Positions 13,602 through 24,677 of a DNA stretch of 64,000 nt are shown one piece after another. Origin of the DNA: Paragordius varius. Lineage: Eukaryota; Nematomorpha. Position numbers and translations under genes: made by a program. The stretch's first letter is position 1. Each line of letters starts with the position of its first letter. The notes under the pieces were generated by a model that saw nothing but the letters and a program-made list of their open reading frames with translations, did no database searches and was not told where the DNA came from. Location: contig OZ176050.1 of assembly GCA_964247055.1 (NCBI GenBank), positions 10,788,001 through 10,852,000 of the forward strand. The letters run 5' to 3'.

Positions 13602-13905
13602 ATATACAACCTAAAATTTAAATTTACCCTTGAACAATTCAAATTCACCCTCAAACAATTCAAATTCACCCTAAAAATAATTATGTGTAATCAATATAAC
13701 TCATCATTCATATGAAATATATTTTTACGACATCTTTTATTATTTTTTCAGCATTATATTAATTTTAAACAGAATTTCATATTTTAAAAATTTTAATTAA
13801 TAAAGGTAATTTTTAATATTAAAAACACATAATTTATTTAGGTTTAATTTGAATTGTTCGAGAGTAAATTTAAATTGTTCAATGGTGAATTCGAACTGTA
13901 AATGG
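13602..13905. mobile_element. Foldback MITE, family D, copy 1
   Basis: The left part carries three tandem copies of a ~17-bp motif (ACAATTCAAATTCACCCT). The right part carries the inverted counterparts (GAATTGTTCGAGAGTAAATT and TAAATTGTTCAATGGTGAAT), so the element folds back on itself. The middle (ATTATGTGT...TTTTTTCAGCA) is shared with copies at 39671-39910 and 57924-58172. It is non-coding; short open frames here are composition artefacts. Confidence 0.75.
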
Positions 13906-14636
13906 TATATTTCAAAAATTATAAATCATTTTTTTAAAAAACTTTTACACTTTCAAAACAATTCCTTTTCCAAAAAAAAATTATTAAATCAAGTTAGAAT
14001 TGTTAATTTTGATAACATTGATATATTTTATGATCATCTAAAAATTTAATGAACATTCTTCAAAATAACTGTAGTGAGAAGGTACATTTTTAATTTATTT
14101 TTTATAACTGGTGGACACCCAACATAAAGATATATTTTATACAATTTTTAATTTATATTTTCTTTTTCAAATAAATACTAAGTTGTAGTATATGCAAAGA
14201 ATAGGTAAATTCTGTAATAAATAACAACAAATTTAATAAATAAAATAAATATAAGAATTAATAATAATAAAAACTTGACCGAGTTTAAAAGGTTTAATTC
14301 TATTTATAAATTAATCCACCTGTATAATAGGAGAAGAGAGGTGTTTTGCATGGAAAATACTTGGCTCTATGTTATCAGAGGTATTTCAAGCACATTTTAT
14401 GTTTGTATTAAAAGTTTATATCTAGATTTTTTCTTTTATTAGTTGGTAAATTTTTTTAATGATCTTACAATTTTATTTTGCTTAGTTTTATATTAATTTA
14501 TGTTTGTATTGATTATGAAAAATTAATATACTATTACATTTTTAATAATTATGGTAAATAAATGTATTATTACTATTAAGAAAAAAATATATTTTATATT
14601 CGATAACCACAGTGTTGGATTATTATTATTTTTATT
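13906..14636. other. Upstream region of the CHPF-like gene
   Basis: AT-rich DNA with no exon recognised. It must contain the promoter of the following gene, but no distinct element can be named. Confidence 0.3.
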
Positions 14637-17276
14637 ATGAGAAAAAGTCGTAAAGAGAGATGGAAAAAAGCCATACAACTCAAAATCCAAAATCAAATGT
14701 CAAAATTTGGTATCTATGATTCCCCTAGCCTTTATCGAATATATAGTCTTTGTTATTACTTAACCCCGTCTTGTGCAACATGCCTGAAATGTACACTTTT
14801 TGGCATATTCACATTGTTTTGTACAATGGGAGTTTTTAAATTCTTTGTTGGACATCATGGAGGTTCCCATAATAATGATTTTACCGATTGGTGGTGGACG
14901 TTTCAAGATAAAAAACCAGTAGACCTAATTGATCCATCATATCAGACATTTCATGGGGGTAGGTATGCCGACATACATGGGGCACGAAATCAAACGCTTG
15001 TAATGGTACAAGATATGGATTCCACAAATTATATGGATTACAATTTTAACATTCGTGAAATTTTGCAAGATGATGATGTAGGTCTAACCCTGCCCCCAAA
15101 CATGGCAACTCAAAACCCAGAATCCGATGCCTATTATAAAATCCTGGGAACTTTTTCAAGGGAGGGTGGCCCTCAGCACTTTATAGCAGGGGAACACGAG
15201 GATTATACATATCAAAATTATTTGACCCTTGACGTCAAAAATGTCTATGATGTTTCTGGTAATATTGTTACACCAATTCGTTTTTAATTAGTAGGAGTAT
15301 GTACCTTCTAAAAAATAGGGTTTTTTTATTTTTTACATCAAATTTAAGAGAGACTCTTTGATCATTTTGTTTTTTTACCGTAATATGTTGAAATTAAGGA
15401 AATACTAGTTTCATGATTTTTTGCTATTATGTAAATAAATTATTTTAAAAAATCTAACATGGTAGGAATATGATTTATATTTTTGAAGTAAATTTGTCCA
15501 AAGGAATTGATATGGTAATATTTCAACTTGCTATATTCTAAATTTTGACAGTGTTTAATTGAACACGGTCGTTTGATATTTTTTCATATATTTATTATTC
15601 TGTGGAGAGTTGCCACAAACACCATAATTTTTACAATATTTTTTAGTATGAAGCTATTTTTGCTTTTTATTAGAACTGGGTACAAAAGTAATACCACTTA
15701 CTAATGATCACAAATATCATTTGTTGGATGCAGTGAATGAGTCAATTTATTTTCTACAACATCAATTCTATCCACACATCCATTTCACGAATGAAAATTA
15801 CAAACTCACCAATGTTTATTGGTTAAATGTTTTGGGCTGGGGCACACAATATATCTGCGATTTTGAATTTCTAAACGTACCCAAAGACAAATTACCCCAA
15901 GATAAAAATCCGTCAACCAAAGATGATAATGACTCATTACTTATAAAACGGGTAGTGTATGCGAAACTGTTTAGCCCCTACCCAGAAGTGATTGCCATGT
16001 ACGATTTGAAAGAAAGGGAAGATTCGATGTACATTATATATCCTATTACAGATACCGAGGTTATATTACAACTCCTGTATGATATCGGTAATCAAGGTTT
16101 ATCGCTCTCAGACCCTCATTACATTTTGTACAGGATTGAAAAGTATGCCTGTATTTGTATGAATTAAAAATACTAAAAGATATATATAATATATAGTCCG
16201 TTTAATTGGAATATTTAACCAAAAAGAATTATTAAATTTAAGACAAATCGACTAAGCCTCTTTTTCCGTGAAAAAAACCTATACTGGGTACAATATTTCG
16301 GAAACCTTGAACATAATTTAAGCCCCCTAGAACTGAAACCTGTGTCCTGAAATTGGTTTAGGAACCGGTTATGAGGAATTGGAATCATCCTGGCTTTGGC
16401 TCCACTTTCTCAGGATCGCCCGTGTTCCCTTTTAAGAACTATATTGGTTTCATTTTCAAATTTCTTTTCCTCGAAACACTACCCTGGTTTTTCATAACTA
16501 TAAATGGTTCCTTTATACATTTTAAAACGAAATTATATACGTTGTTCAAAATGCTAAAAAACAGCAAACATTATTTTTTTATTTATAAAAAAATATATTT
16601 TATGTAAAATTTGATAAATATCAACATTTGAGTCTACCCTGGTCATAATATTAATGAATTTTTCGTAAATTATGGAGAATGAATTTATTTTATATAGGTC
16701 TTCCATAGTTTTGACCCATTATATTTAATTGTTAACAATGCTAAATTGTATACTGTGGTATATGAAATGATATTTTTAATTGGGCACTAATAACCGATAT
16801 GTGTGTGCATTAAAGGGATTAAAATTATAATAAAAGGTGCTTGTCTTCATATCATTGGCAAAAAATTATTTGAAGATAAAAATAAAAAAAATGGAAAACA
16901 AATTAGGAACCGGCAGTTAAAATTATTGGACGGTTATGTTTTTATTTTTCAGAAAACCCACCTAGAATCTGATTCCAAAATTTGAAGAATTAACTTAGTT
17001 AGACTTTGAGAATATAATTATGAGACATCTAATACACAACTACCTTGGGGTATGTTGTAAGTGAATTATGTTTCAGAATTAAATAAAAAATGATCTCATT
17101 CACCTGTATCATAATGGTTTTTAGCAGCTGAAGACTGAGTTATAAGTGTCCAAATAAGACGAATTAGTACTTCCATTATTTGTTCAATGTACTAAATACC
17201 ATTTCTATAGTGGAGAAGATTAAAAAGTGATATTAAATTATTTTTATTTGACAAACACTTTGATCGTCAATTGGAC

Positions 17277-17324
<48 letters not shown>

Positions 17325-19685
17325 GACCACATTACGATAATTTTTTATACAACTAGTCACTATTTTTAATAATCTTTATGGTGTACACCTGATGTTAATA
17401 AAAATATTTTTGTTAATTTCAATAAAGGCTTATCAAAAGTTGTAAATGTAACCATTGATTTATATTTTTACAAAAACGATACACAAACCATAAAAGAGCT
17501 AATGAATAGTGAGTGATCTATCTTCATTATAATCCATAAAAATAATTATCTACATAAAAATTATTTTTATCAATAAATATATAAAAAAATATAAATTAAA
17601 TTTATATCATATAACTGTTTTTTACAATAACAACACCCTTAGAACAATTCGTTTGGTAGTGGATACGTGTGACCCCAAACTGAATTTTATGTTCACACTA
17701 ACAACCAAATATCCGTTGGGGAACAATGGAACGCGATTTTTCGACCAGTTGACAGATTCGGTTCGCCTTCTCGTCAATTCCCTCGACAAAGATTGCCCTG
17801 GCACAGAAATTCAAATGGCGGCAGAGGATTCGGCCGGGGCAAGTCGTATAAAAGCTCTGCATGCAGCAATCTCTGCCTTAGATGATGACTCACTTATAAT
17901 GATTAGTGATTTGGATCTTCGATTTAACCTAAATTTTTTAGATCGGTGTCGTCACAACACAATCTATGGTAAAAGTGTTTATTTACCTATACCATTTCTC
18001 AAAGAGCTATCTGCAAGGGATGCCAATCAAGAGAAACGCAAAACGCTAAGTCTTTACAATGATATGGAAACCCTGAGTAGCCCAGGTAAATGAACGTTTT
18101 ACAAAAATGTATAATTTTATAAGGTACGTTGGCCGATTCACATCCTTTTTAGCTATCTATACAGTAGCGAAGTTGGGCAAAAAACAACTAATGGTTGAAT
18201 TTAAACAATTTTTTCCTATAATCTTACAACATCAAATTTGTTTTTTTAGTTATAGACAAAATTTGTTTATCATACGCTACTCTATCACAAGCTGTCCAAA
18301 TGCGAATTGGCCAACATAAATGTGGATCTGAATTTATAATTTAGTCATAGCATTATCTAAAGTAATGAATGATCTTTTATTTGGTAGATAATTGGTTGGC
18401 TGACAATTATCATACTGTGTGCATGTATAAAGACGACTACAACCATGTAAATGGCTACAATATGACAAAAATGTTGGCAGGGAACGAGGAATTGGATCTC
18501 GTTAATAAATACATAACCAGTGATCTAAAAGTTTATTTTCCTTTCACTAATATCTTACAATAGTATGAAATTTAAAGGTCGTTGTGCTTAATCATTGCAG
18601 GTTATATAAAAATTCCGATATATAACAATCTAAAAAACCGTTAACTTCGCGGTAAAGAAAAAGATTGAACCAATTTAAATTTTATTAATATTAAAAATAT
18701 TTCAATTTATTTTTGAAATAAAAAATGCCGACACACATTATATAAGATTTGATTGATCATTTAAGCGCAAAAAGCCGCGAATGTTCGATAAATAATATCA
18801 CCATTATTAAAAAAGGCATTAAAGTCACTTTAAACTTGGCGCTTTCAAGTGCGCAATAAAACTATAAAGCATATTACCGCAAGTACAGATCTTTTATAAA
18901 TTTATAAACATAATTTTACATGATTAAATATACCGCATCAGTTTAATCACAATTAATTATAATTTCATTAAAGAATAGCCTTTTATATTTTTAACGAAAT
19001 AATGGGAAAAAACTTTTACTTTAAATTCAGTGGTGATAGATTATTACTAATTGAAAGGTAGAAAAAAATTTCCTGTAAGTGCATATAATATAAATTAACT
19101 TATAAAATGTGGTTTAATTTTGATATAAAGAAATTGTGATTAGTCAAATATACATAAAAAAATTAAAAACGCCTCTCTTTCTATTGTAATTTTTTTAGAG
19201 GTAATTTATTAGCCTTATGTGCACCAAATCTTTCTGGTGATTGTGTTGTTTCGATTTATATAATGAATCGTAGATATAGCCATCTCCAATGATTAAATAT
19301 ATTTATTTATTACTTTTCAGTGTGATGTTATTAGATTTTAAAATACTATATTTGAGACAAATGTTTCATTCTTTAAATTACAAAAAATATATATCAATGC
19401 AATTACATGCATCATTGAAATTATGAAATGCTGTGATTTTATTAAAAAAATACATAAATATTTTAATTCAATATTGTTTCCATACAGATTATCAGAGCTC
19501 CAGATTTGGACTTGCATTATGTGAAAAATACTTTACCAACACCGTGTATGTCAGAACTAACAAAACAGAAACCATTTCGAATCCTGAAAAAATGTCTAAT
19601 GCACGCTTTCGCAAAAGCGTTTAGAAATGATCGGAAGAAAACACTCAGGCTTTTTGCTCAATTATACCAATTATACAAATTATAA
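14637..19685 (+). CDS. Chondroitin polymerising factor-like glycosyltransferase
   Basis: Five exons: 14637-15258, 15674-16142, 17643-18085, 18388-18530 and 19488-19685. All junctions are in phase and give 624 aa. Residues ~49-71 form one membrane span after a basic N-terminus, typical of Golgi type II glycosyltransferases. Residues ~230-300 (HQFYPHIHFTNENYKLTNVYW, then GWGTQYICDFEFL) match the chondroitin synthase/CHGN linker Y-G-Y-x-R-x-x-P-x-x-G-x-x-Y-x-L-D-L. A DLD metal-binding-type motif lies at ~453-455, before FLDRCRHNTIYGKSVYLPI. The C-terminus (ITSDLK, RAPDLDLHYVKN, FRNDRKKTLRLFAQLYQ) looks more like CHPF/CHPF2 than CHSY or CSGALNACT. These enzymes polymerise chondroitin as complexes in the Golgi lumen. 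It is ~150 aa shorter than human CHPF, and the N-terminal Fringe-like half is not recognisable. Confidence 0.8.
16200..17642. other. Intron 2 of the CHPF-like gene, with (TA)n
   Basis: This interval lies within intron 2 (16143-17642). A less AT-rich patch at about 16260-16500 looks like repeat-derived DNA but has no identified partner. A (TA)n tract of about 40 bp lies at 17282-17321. Confidence 0.5.
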
Positions 19686-19826
19686 CGATAAAATAACGTT
19701 GCTATTACAGACTAGTAAATATAATTGACATGCAATATGAAATGCGATTACAAATTAAACATTCAAAAATGTTCCTTGATTAATTATTTATTTGCATAGG
19801 TTAATTGGTGTTTTTTGGAAAAAAAG

Positions 19827-22800
19827 TTAATCTAACGTAATGACATTTTCATCCCAATCAAAATCAATTGTTGGAATATTACCATTTGATTCTTCTGAGC
19901 TGGTAGTGTTAGAATCTCGTTTTTCTAAATTACATATAAATATGAATTAATAAAAATTTAACTTATCCTTTATTGGGTTATCAAGAAACCTTCAAATATA
20001 TATAATTTAAAAAAGTCCGTAAAAAATTAACGGATCAAAAGTAAAACTTTTAAAGGGCCTAGAAAAATGTAGATAGGGAGAATCATGAGGAATCCGTAAT
20101 ATATCAAATATTGCATCTTGACTCATTTTAGTGAGAAATTCTTTGTGTGGCTCAAGGTACAAGGATTTTAGGGTCCTTAAAATTTCAGGAAACAAAATAT
20201 GTTTGTAGTGTGGAACGAACCGGTATCTTATTTTGAAATATCTAATACACAATTAAAATTATATAATGTTAGTTTACCAAAAAACATTTAAACTTTATTT
20301 CGAGTCTCTTAATATTGAAAAATCTAAAAAAAAATATATATTTCATATAACATCCAAGACGGTGAAATTATATATTAAATACATAATTAATTAACCTAAT
20401 CTATTTAAACTGCTATAATGTAATAATCATCTCAAAAACTCTAAATTATATTTAAGCTTTTATACATATATGACGTTAATAAATAAACTTTATAATTTTA
20501 AAAAACTAATACCTTATTTTTAAAGTACTAAGAGGAACGGATTGAAATGGTGCATCAAACAAGCGATAAATTTCATCCCAATTCAATTCTGAATCATACT
20601 TTATTTTATTCTTGTGACATAAATGCATTAATATCGATAGCAAGCGATCAACTAAAAAGATAATCAATAGTTCGGTTTAATAAAATTGGTAAATGATTTT
20701 TAAAATATGTAATAAATTTAAAAGATAATCAACCGTATAACCCTAAATAACTATATAATCCTGACCAAATCGAAGTTTAGATGGATAAATATAGTGAGTA
20801 AATATGGATTAATTTTAAATACCCTTTTTAAAAATTTCTTAGCAATCACACTTTTTTCGTAATTGTTTAATAACTAGTTGGCCCTGTAACGCTTCGCTGT
20901 GACGTAGAAAACCATAATTATTTTTAATAATTGCAACAAATAGAGGTAATGGAGATAAAAAAATAATAAAAAACATATTTAATAACAAAGAATGTCTATA
21001 ATTATTCTTTTACGGGTTTTGCATAGGCTTAAATATTGTTTACTCGAAACTGACCATATTTAAACATTTCCTCATTAAAGTTAATATTCAACTATCATTG
21101 GATTTATTTTATTTTAAAAGTATTATGAAATTGTGTTCACATAGCTGGCAAAGAGATCAGTTCTAATCCCTTTTTAAAGGAAAAACTGATATTATACAAA
21201 TTTTCAGAAATGTGTTTGACACTCGTATGGCTTCTTAAGTTTTTTTTAAAATTAGCTCCAAAAGCACGCCATTTTTGTATGGCGAGTCAGTTTTAAACCA
21301 GTAGACCCATACCCATATACCTATATCGAAAAAGCGCTGAAAATTCTTTGCCTTTATAGGGAAAAATATTTAGATCTTTAATACCATCGCCTCCTGTGTT
21401 ATTCAAAAAAATCGTTATATAATGGCTAATAAAAAACGCCCGACACCTAGTTACGGGTAATATTTTAATCTTCTAATGAGCTCATATTGCTTCATAAATT
21501 TTCTGTAAATTAGATCCAAAACAACGCAATTCTATATAGTGGCGCAGTTTTTGGCGGGTAGCTCCTAGCCAGGGGCAGATATAGAAAAAGCGTTGCGCAA
21601 AAGTTTTGCTTTTATATGGGGAATATCTGGAATTATCATGGATTCCATATGTTCCTATTAGACTCATAAATTTTCCGAAATTTGGCTCCAAAGGCATGTT
21701 GTATCGATATGATGACGCAGTTTTACGTGGGTAGCCCCCTAATCAGGAGCCAAACAAAAAACGCTCGATTAGATTTTTTGCCTTAATTCGGGTTATACCT
21801 GAAATCAGGATTGATTCCATATCTCTCGTGGGATTTTCGAAATGCCTCAAAAACAAAAAATCATTCTATGGCGGCGCATTTTTCAGGGCAAGGGCATAAT
21901 TAAGGGGTAATTTAATAAAGCTTCTCTACTTAAATTTTTAACTTTTTACGGGTAATATTTCAAGTATGACCTGATAAGTTTTACAAAATTTGCCTCCAAA
22001 GTCACGCTGTATCGATATGGTGGAGCAGTTGTTGGCGGGTAGCTCCCTATCCAGAGGCCAATATAAAAAAGACGTTCGATAAAAAATTTTGCCTTTATAA
22101 GGGAATACATGCATCATTCAAATTCTTAATAGTTTTTGAAAGAATGGCTTCAAAACTAAATAATACCTAAATGATAGCGCATTTTTAGGGAATAATGGGC
22201 CTAATTAACGGCTAATTTAAAAAAACCATTCGAATTGAATTTTTGGGTTTTTACGGGTAATATTTGAGGCCCTTATTACAATTATATGAATAAGATTTTT
22301 AAAAATTAACTTCTAAACAACGCAATTTCGATATGGTGGCTCAGTTTTAGGCGGGCTCGCTAGCCAGAGGCTCATACAAAAAAAGCTCTTGATTAAATTT
22401 TTTGCCCTTTTTCGGAGAATACCTGGAATCATGATTGATTCCATATGCCATCATTAGTTTTTAGAAAAATTGCCTCAAAACTAAAAAATTATTCTATGGT
22501 GGGGCAGTTTTCAGGGTGAAAAAGGCTTAATAACGGCTAATTTTAAAAAACCGTATCACTTCTAAATTTTTGCCTTGTAACGGGTAATATTTCAAGCACC
22601 TATTGACCTCATATGGCCTGATAGTTTTCTGAAACCTAGCCCCAAAGGCAAGCTATTTTGATATGGTGGGGCAGTTTTTAGCGGGTATCTCCTTACCCAG
22701 TAGGCAATATAAAAAAAACGTATGACTAAAATTTTTGCCTTTTAACAGGGAATATCTGGAATCCTCAATAAATTTTTACGGTCTCATATACTGGGCGAAA

Positions 22801-24543
22801 AATAGATTCAAAAAATTATTTTGGTGGACTTTTTTGAAAAAAATGCCATTTTACCGTGGGTGCGGAAAAAGAGGGCCTAAATAAAAAAGCGAGCCGACTA
22901 TGTTCGGCGCATCAAAAAAAGTAAAAAAAGTTATATCTGAAATCGAATGGTCCAACACGTTTTCCGGAAAATTGCCTCAAAGACACGATTTTTGTTGAGT
23001 TGTGTTTTCAAAAAACCCATTTTTTACACGGGGTGGGCCCGAACTGAGGACCTAATAAAAAAAGGGCGAAGCTATTGTATAATGACCATATTTTTTTGCC
23101 ATTTGAATTTGAATGGGTCTACCGGTTTTCCGGAAACAGATAACAAAGCCAGCATTTTCTATTTTTAAAAATATATTGATTATAGTATAAAGAGTATATG
23201 TATCTACATACATTCCAATTCGGGTCAATCATGCTTTTTATTTGCTATATTGCAATCCCTAATCAAAATATGTATCATGTAAACAAAAATTAAAATACTT
23301 AAATGAGTAATTTTTTGATAAGAATGATTCAAGGGTCATGAGACAAGCGTCATAAATGGTTAGGCAGAAATTTTTTTTAAAACTTATGCAAGAAAAAAAT
23401 GTATGAATTATAAATATATATCTAATTTAACCGCTTTACACAATTTTTTGAGGCAATATTTTACTGTTAAACGCTATTCATCCTTATTAAACAATAAAGG
23501 ATTTTAGGCTTCCAATGATTTCTATGTGCTTAATCGATATTATTTTAGAGGAAAGATTGATAACAATAAACATAAAAAATATAGTTAGTTTTGCTCATTT
23601 TTATGTTTGAAATCTAATTATTAATCTCCATATATAATTCGAATGCAGTCCGTTGAATTTTTGAGTCAAAAATGCGGCCTACGAGTCATTTGTGTTGGCT
23701 GATTTAACCATTAAGATAAACTAAATCTATTATATTTTTACTTTTAAATATTTTCCATATATTTTTCATTTTGCACTTGGACTAAAAATTTGGTACAAAT
23801 ACAAATGTTGAACAAAAAAATAATTCAAAAAATATATAGAGACGTAAAATTTTACCAATCAATAAACTTTTGAGTTTAACACCTCTCTTGGGTGTATTTA
23901 AGCCATAAACTTTGGCTGCCTGTGTCGTAGTCCTGGGTTTTGAGAACAAAATTTTGGATAAACAGGCTTCAGGAGGATCTGCGTTTTCTGAAGGCGCTTG
24001 GGATGATGATGTATTGTCGTCAGAATCACTAACTACAAAAACTGGTTCCTTATTTGTTTTATTGCTTAATAATTGATTATTGTTTATGCTCTTTAAGTGA
24101 TATCCTACGCTAGGGGATTTCACGAATGCTGCTTCCTCATAGGTTTTAGATATATCAATATTATTAGATTCTAAAAATTATAAATTTAATTATCACCACT
24201 CTCTTCTAATGGAACAATATTATTTTTATCATCTTCCAAATATTTTACGTACTTAGAAAGGAGGACAGTTTTCCTAATAAAGTAAATATAATTAATACCA
24301 TGCCCGTTTAAAATTTGGTCCCAAAATTTTTTGTCGTAAATCATGACGCATTTTACAATGCGACAATATTCTCCAATGTATCTTCATATTCAGTAGCAAG
24401 CAATAAATTTGTTGAGAACCAATGTTTTGACGCAATTTAAAAATATCAAATAAAAGATGATTGCGGCAATATTTGGTGACCGATTCAAAGATAACTTTCT
24501 CTTCTTCCTCATCAAAAGTGAATAAATTCTTTTTCTTATCCAT
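19827..24543 (-). CDS. Unrecognised 355-aa protein, six exons, two tiny introns
   Basis: Minus-strand exons in order: 24299-24543, 24197-24273, 23856-24170, 20513-20651, 20048-20241 and 19827-19924. Phases agree at every junction. The last donor (near 20047) is the least certain. The start is MDKKKNLFTFDEEEEKVIF. Residues ~1-105 look helical. A Ser/Asp-rich linker (FVVSDSDDNTSSS) and a basic stretch (TPKRGVKLK) follow. Residues ~215-320 form a second helical block, with LNWDEIYRLF and LKIRYFKIRYRF, faintly like a Myb/SANT-type fold. The tail is acidic (DFDWDENVITLD). I do not recognise the family. Basic and acidic patches suggest a nuclear protein, by inference only. Introns 1 and 2 are 25 and 26 nt. 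Intron 3 (20652-23855) carries a tandem repeat array. The gene is convergent with the CHPF-like gene and divergent from PCID2. Confidence 0.65.
21230..23165. repeat. Degenerate ~160-bp tandem array with alternating A/B units
   Basis: A landmark (GGTGGGGCAGTTTT-like) recurs at about 21538, 21711, 21867, 22018, 22174, 22334, 22496 and 22664, spaced about 150-173 bp. Two versions alternate. In A units the landmark is followed by GGCGGGTAGCTCC-like sequence and CCAGAGGC. In B units it is followed by AGGGNNAANGGGCCTAATTAA-like sequence. Shared parts include TTTTTGCCTTTTAACGGG-like and ATATCTGGAATC-like segments. Degenerate units probably extend to 20880 on the left. The array lies inside intron 3 of the minus-strand unrecognised gene and is less AT-rich than its surroundings. 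No element ends or coding frames were seen. Confidence 0.8.
23640..23705. mobile_element. hAT-like MITE right end (fragment)
   Basis: Contains AAAAATGCGGCC and ATTTGTGTTGG, shared with the fragments at 45470-45535 and 53440-53512. The left end was not found. It lies in intron 3 of the minus-strand gene. Confidence 0.45.
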
Positions 24544-24677
24544 CCAGGCAAGTATCAAGCGCACAACCTTTCATCGTTCAACTTTTTTGCAGAAGGCATG
24601 GCTTTCAATCGTTATATTCAAGACGTAAATCTTTTTAAAAAATTATAACATATAGGTTTATAATGCATATATATCCA
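24544..24677. promoter_or_regulatory. Divergent promoter interval
   Basis: About 134 bp separate the start codon of the minus-strand 355-aa gene from the proposed first ATG of PCID2 on the plus strand. Both 5' ends and both core promoters must fit here unless there are further upstream exons. No TATA box or Inr stands out from the AT-rich background. The function is inferred from gene arrangement alone. Confidence 0.5.

Noticed and set aside
20048-20651. Resemblance of the two exons to the N-terminal region of PSME4/PA200
   Set aside because: The similarity (LNWDEIYRLF, VPHYKHILFPEIL) is short, and the gene ends about 60 codons later, whereas PSME4 is over 1800 residues. Probably chance.
22947-23168. 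73-codon plus-strand open frame
   Set aside because: It lies in the degenerate tandem array and has no splice partners or family resemblance.
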